A DNA stretch of 64,000 nt from Dichetophora obliterata (taxonomy: Eukaryota > Arthropoda > Insecta > Diptera > Sciomyzidae), in NCBI GenBank assembly GCA_963920525.1, contig OY986436.1, forward strand, positions 30,783,318 to 30,847,317, given 5' to 3'. Positions 1 to 11,034 of this stretch are shown here, piece by piece. A program made the translations under genes and the position numbers. Each line of letters opens with the position of its first letter. The stretch's first letter is position 1. The notes under the pieces were generated by a model, which was not told the origin of the DNA, did no database searches, and saw only the letters and a program-made list of their open reading frames with translations.

Positions 1-169
1 TTGTTTGACAAATAAAGCTATGCTTTTATGAAAAAAGAGAATGCTTAATTAATAAGCAGGGCTCGGATTTTGATGACCTAAAAAACTGCAAAAAATTACT
101 TTTAAAAAATGAAAAAAATTACCTTAGAACTGCAGAAAAATATTTAAAAACTAAAAAATTACATAAAAA

Positions 170-1075
170 ACCTAAACGGCTGATCTGGGCTGCATATAGC
201 AAGCAGCAAATCGCTTTCATATATGGCTTTCAAGCCATAAGCTGCTTCTCAGTGTCATCTTTGGGAGACATTTCGGCGGTTAACTTTCGGTTGCAAGCCA
301 TTGGTGTTGATATAGAGTTACACTCACTTATTTTAAAACAGCTCAAAACATCACCTTAATACTGCGCTTGATCTATTTTGATGGCATCTCTGGAACAAGT
401 AATTCTTATGCCAAGGATTGGCTCACCCATATCTTTCATCTGAAATTGTTGAGAAAACTTCTTCTTTACGTTTGTGATATCGGCTAAATGATTGCCAAAT
501 ATCAACACATCGTCCACATAAATTGCGACAAAAACCGTGAACTCAGTTGATTGGATGCAATACACGCACTGGTCAAACTCGTTTCCAATGAGACCAATGC
601 TAACCAGCTAGTTATTGAGGGTCTCATTTCATAAACATCCAGATTACTTGAGCCTATGTATAGATTTAAGTAGCTTGCATACTTTTCCTGAACCGTCATT
701 TATATCTTCAGGTTGGCGCATTTAAACTTCATCTTTCAATATTTCGTTCAGATATGTGCTCACATCATATCGTACTTCAGAGTCAGCGCCAGCAAGAATC
801 TAATTGACTCATACCGTACTACAGTTGGAAACGTCTCGTTGTAGTCGATGCCTTCTCTTTGACAAAAACCTTTTGCCACCAATCTGGCTTTGAGACGAAC
901 ATTGACACCATCAGCGTCGTACTTGATTCTGAAAGACCATTTTGAACTAATGACTTATTTCCTCTTGGGAGCTCAGTAAGAATCCATGTATCATTCGAAA
1001 CCAGCAAATCAATTTTAATTTGCATTGCAACTTGCCACTCATTTGCATAGTCGGATGCATTTACTTAAGCTACTG
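170..1075 (-). pseudogene. Decayed Ty1/copia pol: reverse transcriptase remnant
   Basis: Minus-strand translation shows the copia reverse transcriptase in order. Near 1000 is 'SNDTWILTELPRGNKSL', then after a frameshift 'KARLVAKGFCQREGIDYNE' near 900-850. The catalytic box 'VAIYVDDVLIFG' lies near 500-530, followed by 'MKDMGEPILGI' near 420. Close to 180-200 is a decayed version of the 'L..A..SRPD' block that precedes RNase H. Several stops and at least two frame changes break it, so it cannot encode an active enzyme although the YVDD box is intact. The gag, protease and integrase parts and the LTRs are absent. The right edge meets mariner sequence near 1095; I could not find a TSD there. Confidence 0.85.
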
Positions 1076-1095
1076 TCACCGGATAATTAGAGACA

Positions 1096-1717
1096 AACTG
1101 CATTGCACAAAAGTTATTGTAAAAGTTATAAGATTTTACGAAAAGATCTTCGCTTAAAACCTTTCAAGATTCAAATTGTGCAGGTATTAAAGCCAAACGA
1201 ACATCGTATGTGCCGCCAATTCGGCGAATGGGCTGAAGCACAAATTGGTATTGATTTTGAATTTCCATGGAAAATTTTATTTTCCGAGGAAGCCCATTTT
1301 TGGTTAAATGGGTACGTAAAAAAACAGAATTGTCGTATTTGGAGTGAAGAGAATCCACAAGCTTTTGTTGAAACACCATTACATCCACAGAAAATTACTG
1401 TTTGTTGCGCTTTATGGGCTGGCGAAGTCATTGGCCCATATGTCTTCAAAAACGATGATGGTCAAAATGTTACTGTCAATGGTGAACGGTATAGGAACAT
1501 GATTCGAAGTTTTTTCGTACCTCAACTAGTTGGCATTAATCTTGCTGATATGTGGTTTCAACAGAACGGAGCCACATGCCACACAGCGAGCGCTACAATT
1601 GATTTACTCAAGGAAACTTTTGACGAAAAAATAATTTAATTTAATGTCGCAATTAATTGGCCCCCAAGATCTTGTGATTTAACCCCATTGGATTATTTTC
1701 TTTGAGGTTATGTAAAG
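1096..1717 (+). pseudogene. Mariner-like transposase, N-terminal and catalytic part (dead copy)
   Basis: The reading frame from about 1103 matches the insect mariner/Tc1-superfamily transposase with hallmarks 'WLNGYV.KQNCRIW' and 'P.L..QK.TV..ALW'. The N-terminal DNA-binding region is missing. Two of three catalytic aspartates look replaced: the usual FSDEAHF reads FSEEAHF (codon 1286-1288) and the usual QQDGATCHT reads QQNGATCHT (codon 1565-1567). The third block, 'CDLTPLDYFL', is present near 1671-1703 but is followed by TGA where this family has TGG. A stop also follows residue 178 at 1637-1639. The element continues after a LINE insertion at 3182-3400. It is inactive. Confidence 0.85.
1709..1717 (+). 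repeat. Target site duplication of the LINE, left copy
   Basis: The 9-mer TATGTAAAG at 1709-1717 recurs at 3182-3190 directly after the CCTAA tail. Allowing one mismatch the match extends to 13 bases (TATGTAAAGYCAC). It lies in the mariner codons for Y-V-K. Confidence 0.8.
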
Positions 1718-3181
1718 CCACGTCCTGGACAGCAAGCTGTCATGGAAAACCAACGTGGAAGAAAGGGTGAAGAAATCCACCATAGCACAATACACATCCA
1801 AAAAGATGCTAGGCAGTACTTGGGGGTGAGAGACACCCTTTCTGATGCACTGGATCTATGTAACGGTAGTGCGTCCTATTCTACTCTATGGGATTATTGT
1901 GTGGTGGCCAGCTGTGAACAAATCAACATTCCTCAAGCACTTGGAGAAAACTCAGCGGCAGGCAGCGCTTTGCATCACGGGGGCACTGAAGTCAACTCTA
2001 ACTAAAGCGCTTGAAACCATTCTAAGTATGGACCCCCTGGACATACACGCAAAACTAATAGCCGGAAAAACGGCACAACGCCTTACGGCAGCAGGTAACA
2101 TGCACATCCAAAATTTTCTATGGAAAGGATCTACCTAGTAGCACGGACTACATGGTGCCTCGCACGATAGTCAATTCCAAAGTACGAACTCTTCTGGGAC
2201 CAAATGACTGGTGCAAAGGTATAGAACAAGCACAGCAGGCAGTCAACATATTTACCGACGGCTCCAAAATGCCTACGGGGGAAGGCGCGGCGGTGTATTG
2301 CGCAGAGCCTAATATAAGGCAGCCATATAAACTGCCGAACCACTGCAGTATCTTCCAGGCGGAAGTATTTGCCATAAGGAAGGCTGCTGAGATAGCCCTC
2401 AGCATGGACACACAACACTCTAACATCAACTTTTTCGTTGACAGTCAAGCGGCGATCAATCCATGCGCTCCACTGGCATCAAGTCCAAAAGTGTCTTGGC
2501 TAGCAGAGATGCACTATGCGCTTCGAAAAGAGTGCGCATCTACTGGGTCCCTAGCCACGAGGGCATTGAGGGAAACGAGATGGCAGATGGTTTAGCAAAG
2601 GAAGGCGCCGGGCTGGAATTAGAACTCGCAGAACATGTACTTACTCCGCTACAAGAGTTGTACAGGAACCTCGAAAGAAGAGCCACAATAGCAGTGAATC
2701 GTAGATGGAGAGATACGACATCGTGCAAAATCTCGAAAATCATGTGCAATGCACAATGCGAAAAACGAACTGTGTTCATCTTGGCACGCCCGCGCAAAGA
2801 TTGCAGGACACTAGTGGGCATGCACACTGGTCACTGCATGACGGCAGCCCACGCGAGGAAGCTTGGCATCACCACGGATGACAACTGCAGGAAATGCAAG
2901 GAACCGGACACAGTGGAGACCCTGGAGCACCTACTATGCACATGCCCTGCCCTACTTAGATCGAGACTAAAATACCCTCATCGACATTCCCGTCGCTTAA
3001 AGATGTAGCCAGGGTTTCTCTAGAATCCCTCCTAAGGTTTGCGAACTCAACGCAAATCTTTAAAGACTTTTAAAAACAAACACAAAGGTTCCTTTTGTTC
3101 GCTACCGGTACCACTAAGGACCTGAATTGGTCTATGTGAGCCTTCACGAAGGCATCCGGTTTAACCTAACCTAACCTAACC
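1718..3181 (+). pseudogene. 5'-truncated non-LTR retrotransposon (RNase H-bearing, I/LOA/R1 group)
   Basis: The insert starts inside the reverse transcriptase: 'LDSKLSWKTNVEERVKK' at about 1725-1775, then 'RPILLYGIIVWWPA' (1870-1911), the RT C-terminal region. An in-frame TGA lies near 1827 and a TAG at 2137. An RNase H domain follows, shifted by one frame: 'VNIFTDGSKM' near 2245, 'FFVDSQAAI' near 2435, then after another shift 'WVPSHEGIEGNEMADGLAK' near 2545-2600. A C-terminal zinc motif C-x2-C-x10-H-x2-C lies near 2880-2940. The 3' end is a short UTR and a CCTAA tail. The clade is judged only from the RT-RNase H-zinc order; I, LOA and R1 relatives all remain possible. Confidence 0.85.
3161..3181 (+). 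repeat. 3' tail of the LINE: (CCTAA) repeats
   Basis: The element ends in about four tandem CCTAA units. Simple-repeat 3' tails instead of poly(A) are usual in several LINE clades. The unit equals the complement of the TTAGG arthropod telomere repeat, but here it lies inside an interstitial LINE copy next to a TSD, so it is best read as the LINE tail. Confidence 0.8.
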
Positions 3182-3190
3182 TATGTAAAG
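3182..3190 (+). repeat. Target site duplication of the LINE, right copy
   Basis: Second copy of TATGTAAAG; see 1709-1717. Confidence 0.8.
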
Positions 3191-3400
3191 TCACTTGTCC
3201 ACGTCGATAAATCACAAAACAACTGAACACCTTTAAATCAACATTCGAAGAGTTATCGGCGAGACACGGCCGGAAATGCTGCGAAAAGTTTATGAAAATT
3301 GATGTTCCAGATTGCGCCTTATGTGCGCCAGGTGTGGCAGCCACATGGCCGAAATCACATTTGAACATTAATGTCATAAAATTATTTATCCAATAAAGCC
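3182..3400 (+). pseudogene. Mariner-like transposase, C-terminal part (separated by LINE insertion)
   Basis: This stretch resumes the mariner frame exactly where the upstream part stops. It begins with 'YVKSLVHVDKSQ', the block that follows 'LDYFLWG' in this transposase family. Further on, in shifted frames, come remnants of the family C-terminus, ending with a decayed 'MAEITFEH' near 3345-3368 before a stop. There are in-frame stops at about 3224 and 3290. With 1096-1717 it forms one old mariner copy of roughly 850 bp split by 1.46 kb of LINE. I could not define the outer TIR. Confidence 0.75.
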
Positions 3401-3591
3401 CGTTTAATTGATATTTAAAATATATCACCATGTTTTATTATCATTTAAACTTAAACCACTCTATAAAAAATACCCTTTATATTGCAGCCTGCTTGTTGGC
3501 AATTCTTTCGGACCGCTGAATCATAACTTGGTCTTGTTGAATTATACTTTATTAAAAAGAAAAAAAAGATTAAAATACAGAGATTGTTATT

Positions 3592-3645
3592 TTGTTTAAC
3601 ATACAAAACTATGCTTTAATGAATAAAGAGAATGCTAAAGTAATG
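3592..3645 (+). repeat. Second copy of the motif at the window's left edge (1-55)
   Basis: Positions 1-55 and 3592-3645 share an imperfect direct repeat of about 45 bases (roughly 75-80% by eye), including 'CTATGCTTT' and 'AAAGAGAATGCT'. The copies bracket the copia-mariner-LINE cluster. They could be pieces of one dispersed repeat or the edges of an older insertion. Confidence 0.5.
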
Positions 3646-5745
3646 AGGTTTGCTATCAGCAAGTTATTTCATTCACAATAGACTCAGTAATAAAACATCT
3701 ACTTTGACATCGATATCAAAATCAAGCTAAACTTATACATAAGTTTAAATACCGATTTCAAATAACCATTTGAGCCAACTTCCTCTTTGAATTGGACCTT
3801 GAATTTAAGAGATACTATGACTTAACTATGACTTAACTTTTACATTGACATTAGCTTTAACTGTAATTATGTGTTATAACCGGATTCAACTTTGACTTAA
3901 ACTCTAACTTCAATCAATTCTTCAACCAATTCTTTTCTATGAAATTTTATTTGCTTCTAGGGTATTCGTAGCTGTAAAGGTGACTATAGTTTTACATGAA
4001 TTTAAAATTTTATTTATTCAACAAGTTTACTAAAATTAATAAAAAATTCTAGAAAATTCTTGTATTCCATAGTAATATACGCCATGCCCTAACTAAAGTA
4101 AGAAAACTCAGTCAAAAGTTCTAGCTAAAACTAGTTACAGCTTCTAAATGATCTCCCGATGGAATCGTTGTGTATGATTTTATTTCACCAAGCTTGAAGT
4201 ACAACTGTGCGAATGCAGTTAACGATGTGAATGTCGAAACCACAAAAAATAAGGAAAAAGTAAAAAAAAATAAACGGATACAAGCTTAGCAAACTTAAGA
4301 AAAATAAAATATAAAAATAAACTTTGAACCAGGAACACTGACAACTCAATTCACTTAGGACAGCTTGGCAACATCTCTCTTCAGTGAATCCAGTGGCAAG
4401 GACATGCGTTTTGGCTTCACTAATTCGGATGTTAACCAAAGTGAGTGGAAAAAATCCTAACCATAAAGAGCACATATAGTAAAAAAAAAAACAACCTACA
4501 ATTCGCGAAACATTTTTCATGTAAATAGAAAAAATATCACTCCATCAACTACCATTATTCACCAGGTGGCAACAACACATTGCATCCATGGGGAGTGATT
4601 ATCCTGTGAAGCCGAATTCAAATTGGGAAATTATTGAAGGTTGCTAAATGTGATGAAAAGTAATGTTAATGAAATAAACATGTTCATGTTAAACACGAGC
4701 TTCATTTTGCTGCTATTTTTTATTTTTATTTTGTAACGATAGCGAATTTGATAAATGAACATATTTCCGAAGAAAGCCATGGGCGGGCAACACTCGAAGG
4801 ACATGTAAAGCACGTTGGCCTACAAGGCAAAGGACAGAAATTCAATTAGACCCAATGAAGGAAGCAAAAAAAAGAAAAAAAGAATTATATGATTTTTTTT
4901 TTGTTTTTTTTAGCGCAAAAAACTTTTATCATCTCTGCTTTAACAGCATACACAATAGTAGTTGGAATGGAAAATATCTTTAATGCGAACAATTAACACC
5001 TGCCGTCAAGTGGCCAGGATAAAGTTAAAAGGAAGTTGTAAGAAATGACGAAGAGACACTTCAGTAAACATGAACAGAAGAAGAAAAGTTGTAGCGGAGT
5101 ACAAGAAAAGAATTATAAATTCAAACAGCGTGAAAACTAGCGGAAATGCAATTAAACGGAAACTGAGTAGTTGTATCCGGTGTAAAGTGGTGAGCTTAAT
5201 TAAGTTGAATTGAGTTTGACTGAGACAAACTTTATTAGAAGTTAAGTAAAACTTTTTTGAGACTCAAACAAAAACTGGGCTGAGTAAAATAAAATAAAAA
5301 ATATATGAATTTATAGATAGACTAATTACAGAAAATTCATAAAGTGTACGAATAAAGACTTCGTACAGCAGCTAGTTCGAACTTAATTGAAAAAAAAAAT
5401 GTAATATATAGCAGGAATATACTAAATGTTAAAGTTAATGCTTAATATGTAAGTTTATAGTTTTGTTTTTCACTATGCTAAAATTGTAGAATATTTATAT
5501 TTTGATCTATATTTTAAATATTTTGTTTATTTTGAGTGGAGTTCGAAATATTGAACGAAATTAAATGAATAATAAAAACAAATAAAATATTGTTTTATAT
5601 TAAATAAGTGACCTTGAGCACGAACATTAATTTACAATAAAGGAACAACACCAAATCTATTTTATTTATTAATTAAAAAGTTAAAAGCTTAAAATAGGAA
5701 AACAGCCAAGTATATGCGATACAAAAATCTTAAAAACTACACTTT
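3646..5745. other. AT-rich non-coding DNA, no gene seen
   Basis: No recognisable protein. The longer open stretch on the minus strand at 4185-4520 is hydrophobic from T-rich composition and resembles nothing I know. Poly-A and poly-T runs lie near 4860-4910. Confidence 0.6.
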
Positions 5746-5751
5746 AATTTT

Positions 5752-5949
5752 TTAATATTTTGTTAGGTAGCCTTTATTTTTAATAACGACTTTAAGATGG
5801 TCTGTCATCGATTCCAGACGTTTTTGGGCATAATTTATTTCGATTTTCACCCATTTTTCCTGAAGAACCTCTTTAATAGTGCATGGGAGCTTATTTGATG
5901 AGTCCTGATCCTTTTTTTGAGCATTTTCTATAGAGGCGCTCAGAAGCAA
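5752..5949 (-). pseudogene. Tc1-like transposase, C-terminal remnant
   Basis: About 60 residues match the end of Tc1-type transposases: a 'LQEKW..I....AQKRLESM' helix, then 'VIKNKGYLTKY' and a stop, the usual C-terminus ('..R...VI...G..T.Y'). All catalytic blocks are missing. The coding similarity ends abruptly at about 5945, where a short inverted repeat begins, so the gene was probably truncated there. Confidence 0.7.
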
Positions 5950-6107
5950 AGTGGTCTAACCCACAAAAATTTTTTTCGGGATTGTGCTACCAGACACGCT
6001 TGTGTAACTTAAGATTTTGCTTTTATTGAAACTGTGATAACAAATAGTTGCAATTTGTTTTTTTTTTAAAAATACATTATAAAAGTGGAATATGGGTTGG
6101 ACCACTT
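5949..6107. mobile_element. Possible small MITE, about 160 bp
   Basis: AAAGTGGTCTAACCCA at 5949-5964 is nearly the reverse complement of GGGTTGGACCACTTT near 6092-6106 (one mismatch over about 15 bases). The pair brackets AT-rich non-coding DNA. I saw no clear TSD. Confidence 0.4.
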
Positions 6108-6369
6108 TACCATTGTCATATTGAATGGTATTGAAAGTTTAACTTCGATTTAAACAAAAAGCGAAAAAAATTCCATCCAAACATTTTCATTCCTGATGAT
6201 TGGTTGAAGAACGACTAAACCATTTACAGTTATAAAAATTAATACTGAACATTTTATTTCTACGACACAATTACAACGCTAAATAACAAATAAAAACACT
6301 ACGCTGAAAAAGAAAGTTGAATGATTTAAAATACACTGGATAAGAATAATTAATGACAAAACATTTGTA

Positions 6370-6564
6370 ATGGGCTACAGGTTTTCCAAAGAAGTAAAAA
6401 GAAAATTAACATGTCAAAAGAAACTGTTGCTTAAACTTTTCCCAAATGCTCAGGCAATTGACAAAGATTTGCTGCCATTTATACCGCTAGTCTGTCATAA
6501 CTTCTATAAGACATTGAAAGCATTTGGAGAATCTGAGGACTTTGGCAATGACATATTGTAAGGT
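6370..6564 (+). other. Short open frame of unknown origin (63 codons)
   Basis: A basic start ('RFSKEVKRKLTCQKKLLL') leads to 'LPFIPLVCHNFYKTLKAFG' and ends 'ESEDFGNDIL'. The composition is more protein-like than the surrounding AT-rich DNA, and GTAAGG at the end resembles a splice donor, with CTACAG at 6375-6380 as a weak acceptor. I do not recognise it. It could be a TE exon, a host exon fragment or chance. Confidence 0.3.
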
Positions 6565-6789
6565 ACATTGTAAATGCTTTCCTTTGTTGCCTTATTCCAA
6601 GAATAATATATAATAGATTTTACCATGCGTATGTTCGCTATCTTTGTGAGCACGTGAATGTGACGTCAGTTGTGAGAAAGAAGAGAAGGCCAAACTGACT
6701 GAAAAAAACACTATTATTTTTTATTCTATACCATTCTACACTATTCATAGTATTCCAATACTTCAGGCATCAAAACTAATAAGATTTAA

Positions 6790-7315
6790 CTATTAGTGTC
6801 AAGGAAAGGTCTCCACGTGTCACTTTCCCATTTTAATGAGCTTTGGATATGTAAAAGATGACAAAATTCTAAGGTTGCCGTATTTTGTTTATATCTGCTA
6901 ATTTAAAGGTTAATGCTTTCAAAACGACGTTCAAAAATTTGCAAAAATTACGTTTTTTCGCAATAATTTCAATTTTACATATTAAAACATACAGAAAATA
7001 GGCATCAAATGAAAGGTACTGACGTTTCAAGTCGTTTGGTATATATTATAAAACACTTTTTGTTGTTGTTGATTTTATTAAATTTTTACTCATATTGCAT
7101 TGATTACATAACCGTTTCTTTACCATACTTGTGTATGTGAATCCTTATATAACTTAGTTTTTTTTTTTAATATAAAGTTATTTAACTAAAAATTATTTTA
7201 AAAAATGCACAATTGTGTAAATACTGATTATTAAAATGTAATAATTATTTTAAATTAAGTATACAATTTGGGTATAAACAATTTTGTTATTTTTAGAATA
7301 AACTTTATGTATTAA
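6790..7315 (+). repeat. Left arm of the foldback, outer part
   Basis: Complementary to 11215-11775 on the same strand; interrupted at about 7316 by the RTE insertion and resumed at 9640. Confidence 0.8.
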
Positions 7316-7323
7316 AATTTAAC
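7316..7323 (+). repeat. TSD of the RTE insertion (left); right copy 9632-9639
   Basis: AATTTAAC occurs at 7316-7323 beside the 3' simple repeat and at 9632-9639 beside the truncated 5' end. The foldback arm continues on both outer sides, which supports this as the insertion site. Confidence 0.65.
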
Positions 7324-9631
7324 TTACTTACTTACTTAGTTGGCGCTACAATCGTATGTCGGTCTTGGCCTCATCTAAGAATTTGCGCCAGCCATTTCTG
7401 TCTTTAGCTTACTGGCGCCAGTTGGAAATTCCAAGCTTCGTCAGGTTGTCCTCTACTTGGTCTTTCCAACGCCATTGACGCAGATTGGTCCGTAGATCTT
7501 ACGAAGAATCTTTCTCTCGAATGCTCCTAAAGTCTTTTCATCTAAACTGCTCAGCGTCCAGGTTTGTGATGCGTAAAGTAGGACGGGCATGATGAGCGAT
7601 TTATAGAGCGTGATTTTCGTTCGTCGAGAGAGGGCTCTGCTTCTCAATTGCCTACTGAGCCCAAAGTAACACCTGTTGGCAAGAGTTATTCTTCGTTTGA
7701 TCTCAATGCTGATGTCGTTGGTTGAATTAATACTGGATCCCAGATAAACGAAGTTCTTCACAACCTCGAAGGAGGTATTGTCAACGGTAACGTGGGTTCC
7801 AAGACGCTGGGACTGTTTGTTTGTTGACACTAAGTATTTCGTCTTATCTGCATTCACTGACAGACCCATTCGACTTGACTCTCTTTCTAATCTGGAAAAT
7901 GCTGCACTGACTTCGCGCGTATTATGGCCAATGATATCTATGTCATCAGCATACGCAAGCAGCATAACACTCTTTTAGAATATTGTGCCACTACGTCTCA
8001 GATCAGCAGCTCGGATGATCTTTTCCATCATTAGGTTGAAAAAGTCGCACGATAAGGAATCACCTTGTCTGAAACCTCGTTTGGTAATAAATGGTGGGGA
8101 GAGGTCCTTCCCGATTTTAACTGCGCTGCTGGTGTTGCTCAGTGTCATCCTGCAAAGTCGTATTAGTTTTGCAGGAATACCAAATTCAGACATGGTGGAG
8201 ACCAGGTGCTTCCTTATTGGGCTGTCGAAGGCGGCTTTGTAGTCGACAGAAAGATGGTTCCAGGTCTGAAGCCACACTGATAAGGTCCGATCAGTTCGTT
8301 TACAATGGACTTCAATCTTTCACATAAAATGCTCGACAGGATCTTATATGCGATATTAAGAAGGCTTATCCCACGGTAATTGGCACAGATAGTGGGATCG
8401 CCTTTCTTGTGGATTGGGCAGAGCACACTGATATTCCAATCGTTCGGAATGCATTCTTCCGACCATATTCTGCATAGAAGCTCGTGAATGCATTTAATTA
8501 GAGCTTCGCCTCCATTCTTAAACAGCTCAGCAGGTAAGCCATCAACTCCCGCGGCTTTGTTATTTTTAAGCCGAGCTATAGCTGTCAGAACTTCATCATA
8601 GTCGGGCAGCGGAACCTCGACGCTGTCATCCGCAATTGGGGTTTCCGGAATATCATCTCTATTGGCGGGATTGTTGTCAGCGTCACCATTTAGAAGCTTA
8701 GAGAAGTGTCCCCTCCATAACGTCAGTGTACTCTGGACATCTGTCACTAGATTCCCGTTTTCATCCTTGCAGGAAGAGGCCCCGGTATAAAACCTCATCG
8801 TGCCTTATTCCTGTCACCATACATCTCAATCTTCTCCTGCTCACGCTTTTCTGCCTCTCTTTTTTTCCGCCTGAAAATATGTCTCTCTTCCCTCCTCTTT
8901 TCTTTGTATCGCTCCTTAGCAGCGCGCGTTACAACCGACTGCAGGGTGGCTTTGAAGGCAGCGTCTTTCTCTGCAGTGGCGTCGCGACACTCCTGGTCGT
9001 ACCACTGGTTTCGGCGAGGGCGTTGGTAGCCAATCACCTCTTCAGCAGCCGTACACATGGAGTGGGAAATGTGTGTCCACTGCGCGCATATATCATCGAT
9101 TGGAGGAGTGCTTTGAAGCAGGAGTGAGAGTCGAGTGGCGAAATCATTGGCTGTCTGTTTCGATTGCAGCTTATCGACGTCTAGCTTTCTCTGTGTAGGG
9201 TTGCGTGTATTCTTAGTTGCGCACAGACGTGTACGGATCTTGGTTGCATAAAGATAGTGATCCGAGTCAATGTTTGCACCACGGGTCGTGCGTACATCCA
9301 ATACACTGGAAGAGTGCCTTCCGTCGATCGAAACGTGATCAAGTTGATTTTTTGTTTTTTGATCAGGGGACATCCAGGTGGCTTTATGAATATTGAGATG
9401 CTTGAATCTAGTGCTACTTACGACCATGTTTCGTGCAGCGGCGAAGTCAATCAGCCTCATTCCGTCATCGGAGGTGTTGTCGTGGAGGCTGAACTTTCCG
9501 ACTGTTGGACCAAAAATATTTTCCTTGCCCACCTTAGCGTTGAAGTCACCAAGCACGATTTTTACGTCGTGGCGGGGGCAGCGCTCGTAAGCATTTTCAA
9601 GGCGCTCGTAGAAAATTTCCTTGATCTCATC
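7324..9631 (-). pseudogene. 5'-truncated RTE-clade LINE: endonuclease plus reverse transcriptase
   Basis: On the minus strand the copy opens inside the APE-type endonuclease: 'VLGDFNAKVGK' near 9550, 'DGMRLIDFAAARNMV' near 9450, 'QLDHVSIDGRH' near 9330 and 'ANIDSDHY' near 9260. The reverse transcriptase runs from about 8700: 'NKAAGVDGLPAELFK' near 8550, 'CPIHKKGD', 'NYRGISLLN', 'RQGDSLS' near 8060 and the intact catalytic 'LLAYADDIDIIG' near 7960. The C-terminus has the RTE block 'KDRNGWRKFL.EAK' near 7370. Damage: loss of the first part of the endonuclease, frame changes near 8797 and 8250 with a small deletion, and a stop at about 7973 just before YADD. The 3' end is an AAGT simple repeat, on the plus strand 7322-7337. 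Confidence 0.88.
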
Positions 9632-11034
9632 AATTTAACAGTAAATTTTAATATTTAATGAGGCTGCCATATAAAAGTGGTTTTATATGTACATTTTATT
9701 CCCACAAAACACTTGAAATTTTTTTAAAATCTTCATATTAACTATTTTTAATATATTTTATTATAAACAATATCATTTAAATACATTTCCTGAACTATTT
9801 TGCAAAACTTATAAATTTATTTTTTTTGCAAAAAATCTGGAAAATCAAAATGGTAAGAGATATTTGGATAATTATTTGTCTAAAATTATTTGAAAGCTTG
9901 CTTTTTCTAAAAAATATAAAAAAAAATTCGTAAAAACTTAATTTTACCGAAATTAATTTTAGGTTTTACTTATGTACATTATTTTTACATAAATTTTTTG
10001 GTAAATTATTTTTATGTAAAAAAGAGAAAATTTTTGTTTTTGAATGAAGTGACAAAAGAAAGGTGGCTAAAAATGCGATTTTGAGCTTATATTATTTTTA
10101 GCAACAAAAACAACTTTTGGTCTATTTTTTTAAGTAAGAACTGAATATATTGGACTTTTTGTGAAAAAAATTTATAAATATAAATGCTAAGCCAACAGCA
10201 CTATTGAAAAAGTTTTTGCTAAATCATCTTAACTTGGTTTTAGGGAAAAAATAAATCAATAAAATATATTAAAAAACAATGGAGATATTTACGTCAAAAG
10301 TCAAAACTTTTAATTTTATATTGCTTTTTTCATTCTAAGTCAATGAAATTATGTCAAAAAATGCATTGTACTAAAAACGTTCATAGTTTTATGAATATGC
10401 GAAAGTTTTCGGTGTCAAAAGAATAGAATTATTTTTTATTATTATTTACACAAAAAAATTTTAAATTACCTTGAAAGGTCATTTTGTTTTCATATGAAAC
10501 GATTTTGTTTTACACATTTGCTGTAAGAAGAACTTACATACGACTTCTTACAACATTCTTTGATATGTGCATCAACAAGAGGACTTCTGAAGATATGTGT
10601 ATAATTTTGATGCAAAAAAAGGAAATACTTTTGTTTTAATAGATGCCAATAACAAAATCTAAAATTTCGTTTTTTTTTTTTAAGAAAAACCCTTGTTCGA
10701 AATGAATATTGTAGTGTTTTTAATTTTTTTGTGCAAAATTTATGTTCTTTGGCGCAAAATTTCTAATAGCACATTTAAGAACGTTATAATCGTAAGTTTT
10801 GTATAAAAAAAAATTTATAAAAAATTTGATTTAGTACTGGTTTTTGGAAAAATTTAATAATTTATAAGCTGATTTAAAAAAGGAAATTATGTATACGTAG
10901 AGTTGATGAAAAACAAATCAGAAGATATATTCTTAATCTTAATTAAATAAAGTGTTATTAAAAATTTAAATGGAGCAAATTTATAAAATATTGAAAGAGC
11001 TTTTCACTTATATTTTGATTTTAGAGTAGATTTT

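Noticed and set aside
3161..3181. Interstitial telomere repeat
   Set aside because: Only about four units, placed exactly between a LINE 3' end and its TSD, so it is the LINE tail.
4185..4520. 111-codon minus-strand frame rich in Phe, Leu and Ile, like a membrane protein
   Set aside because: Composition follows from T-rich DNA; no signal-like start context, no familiar motif, and Cys/Phe runs look random.
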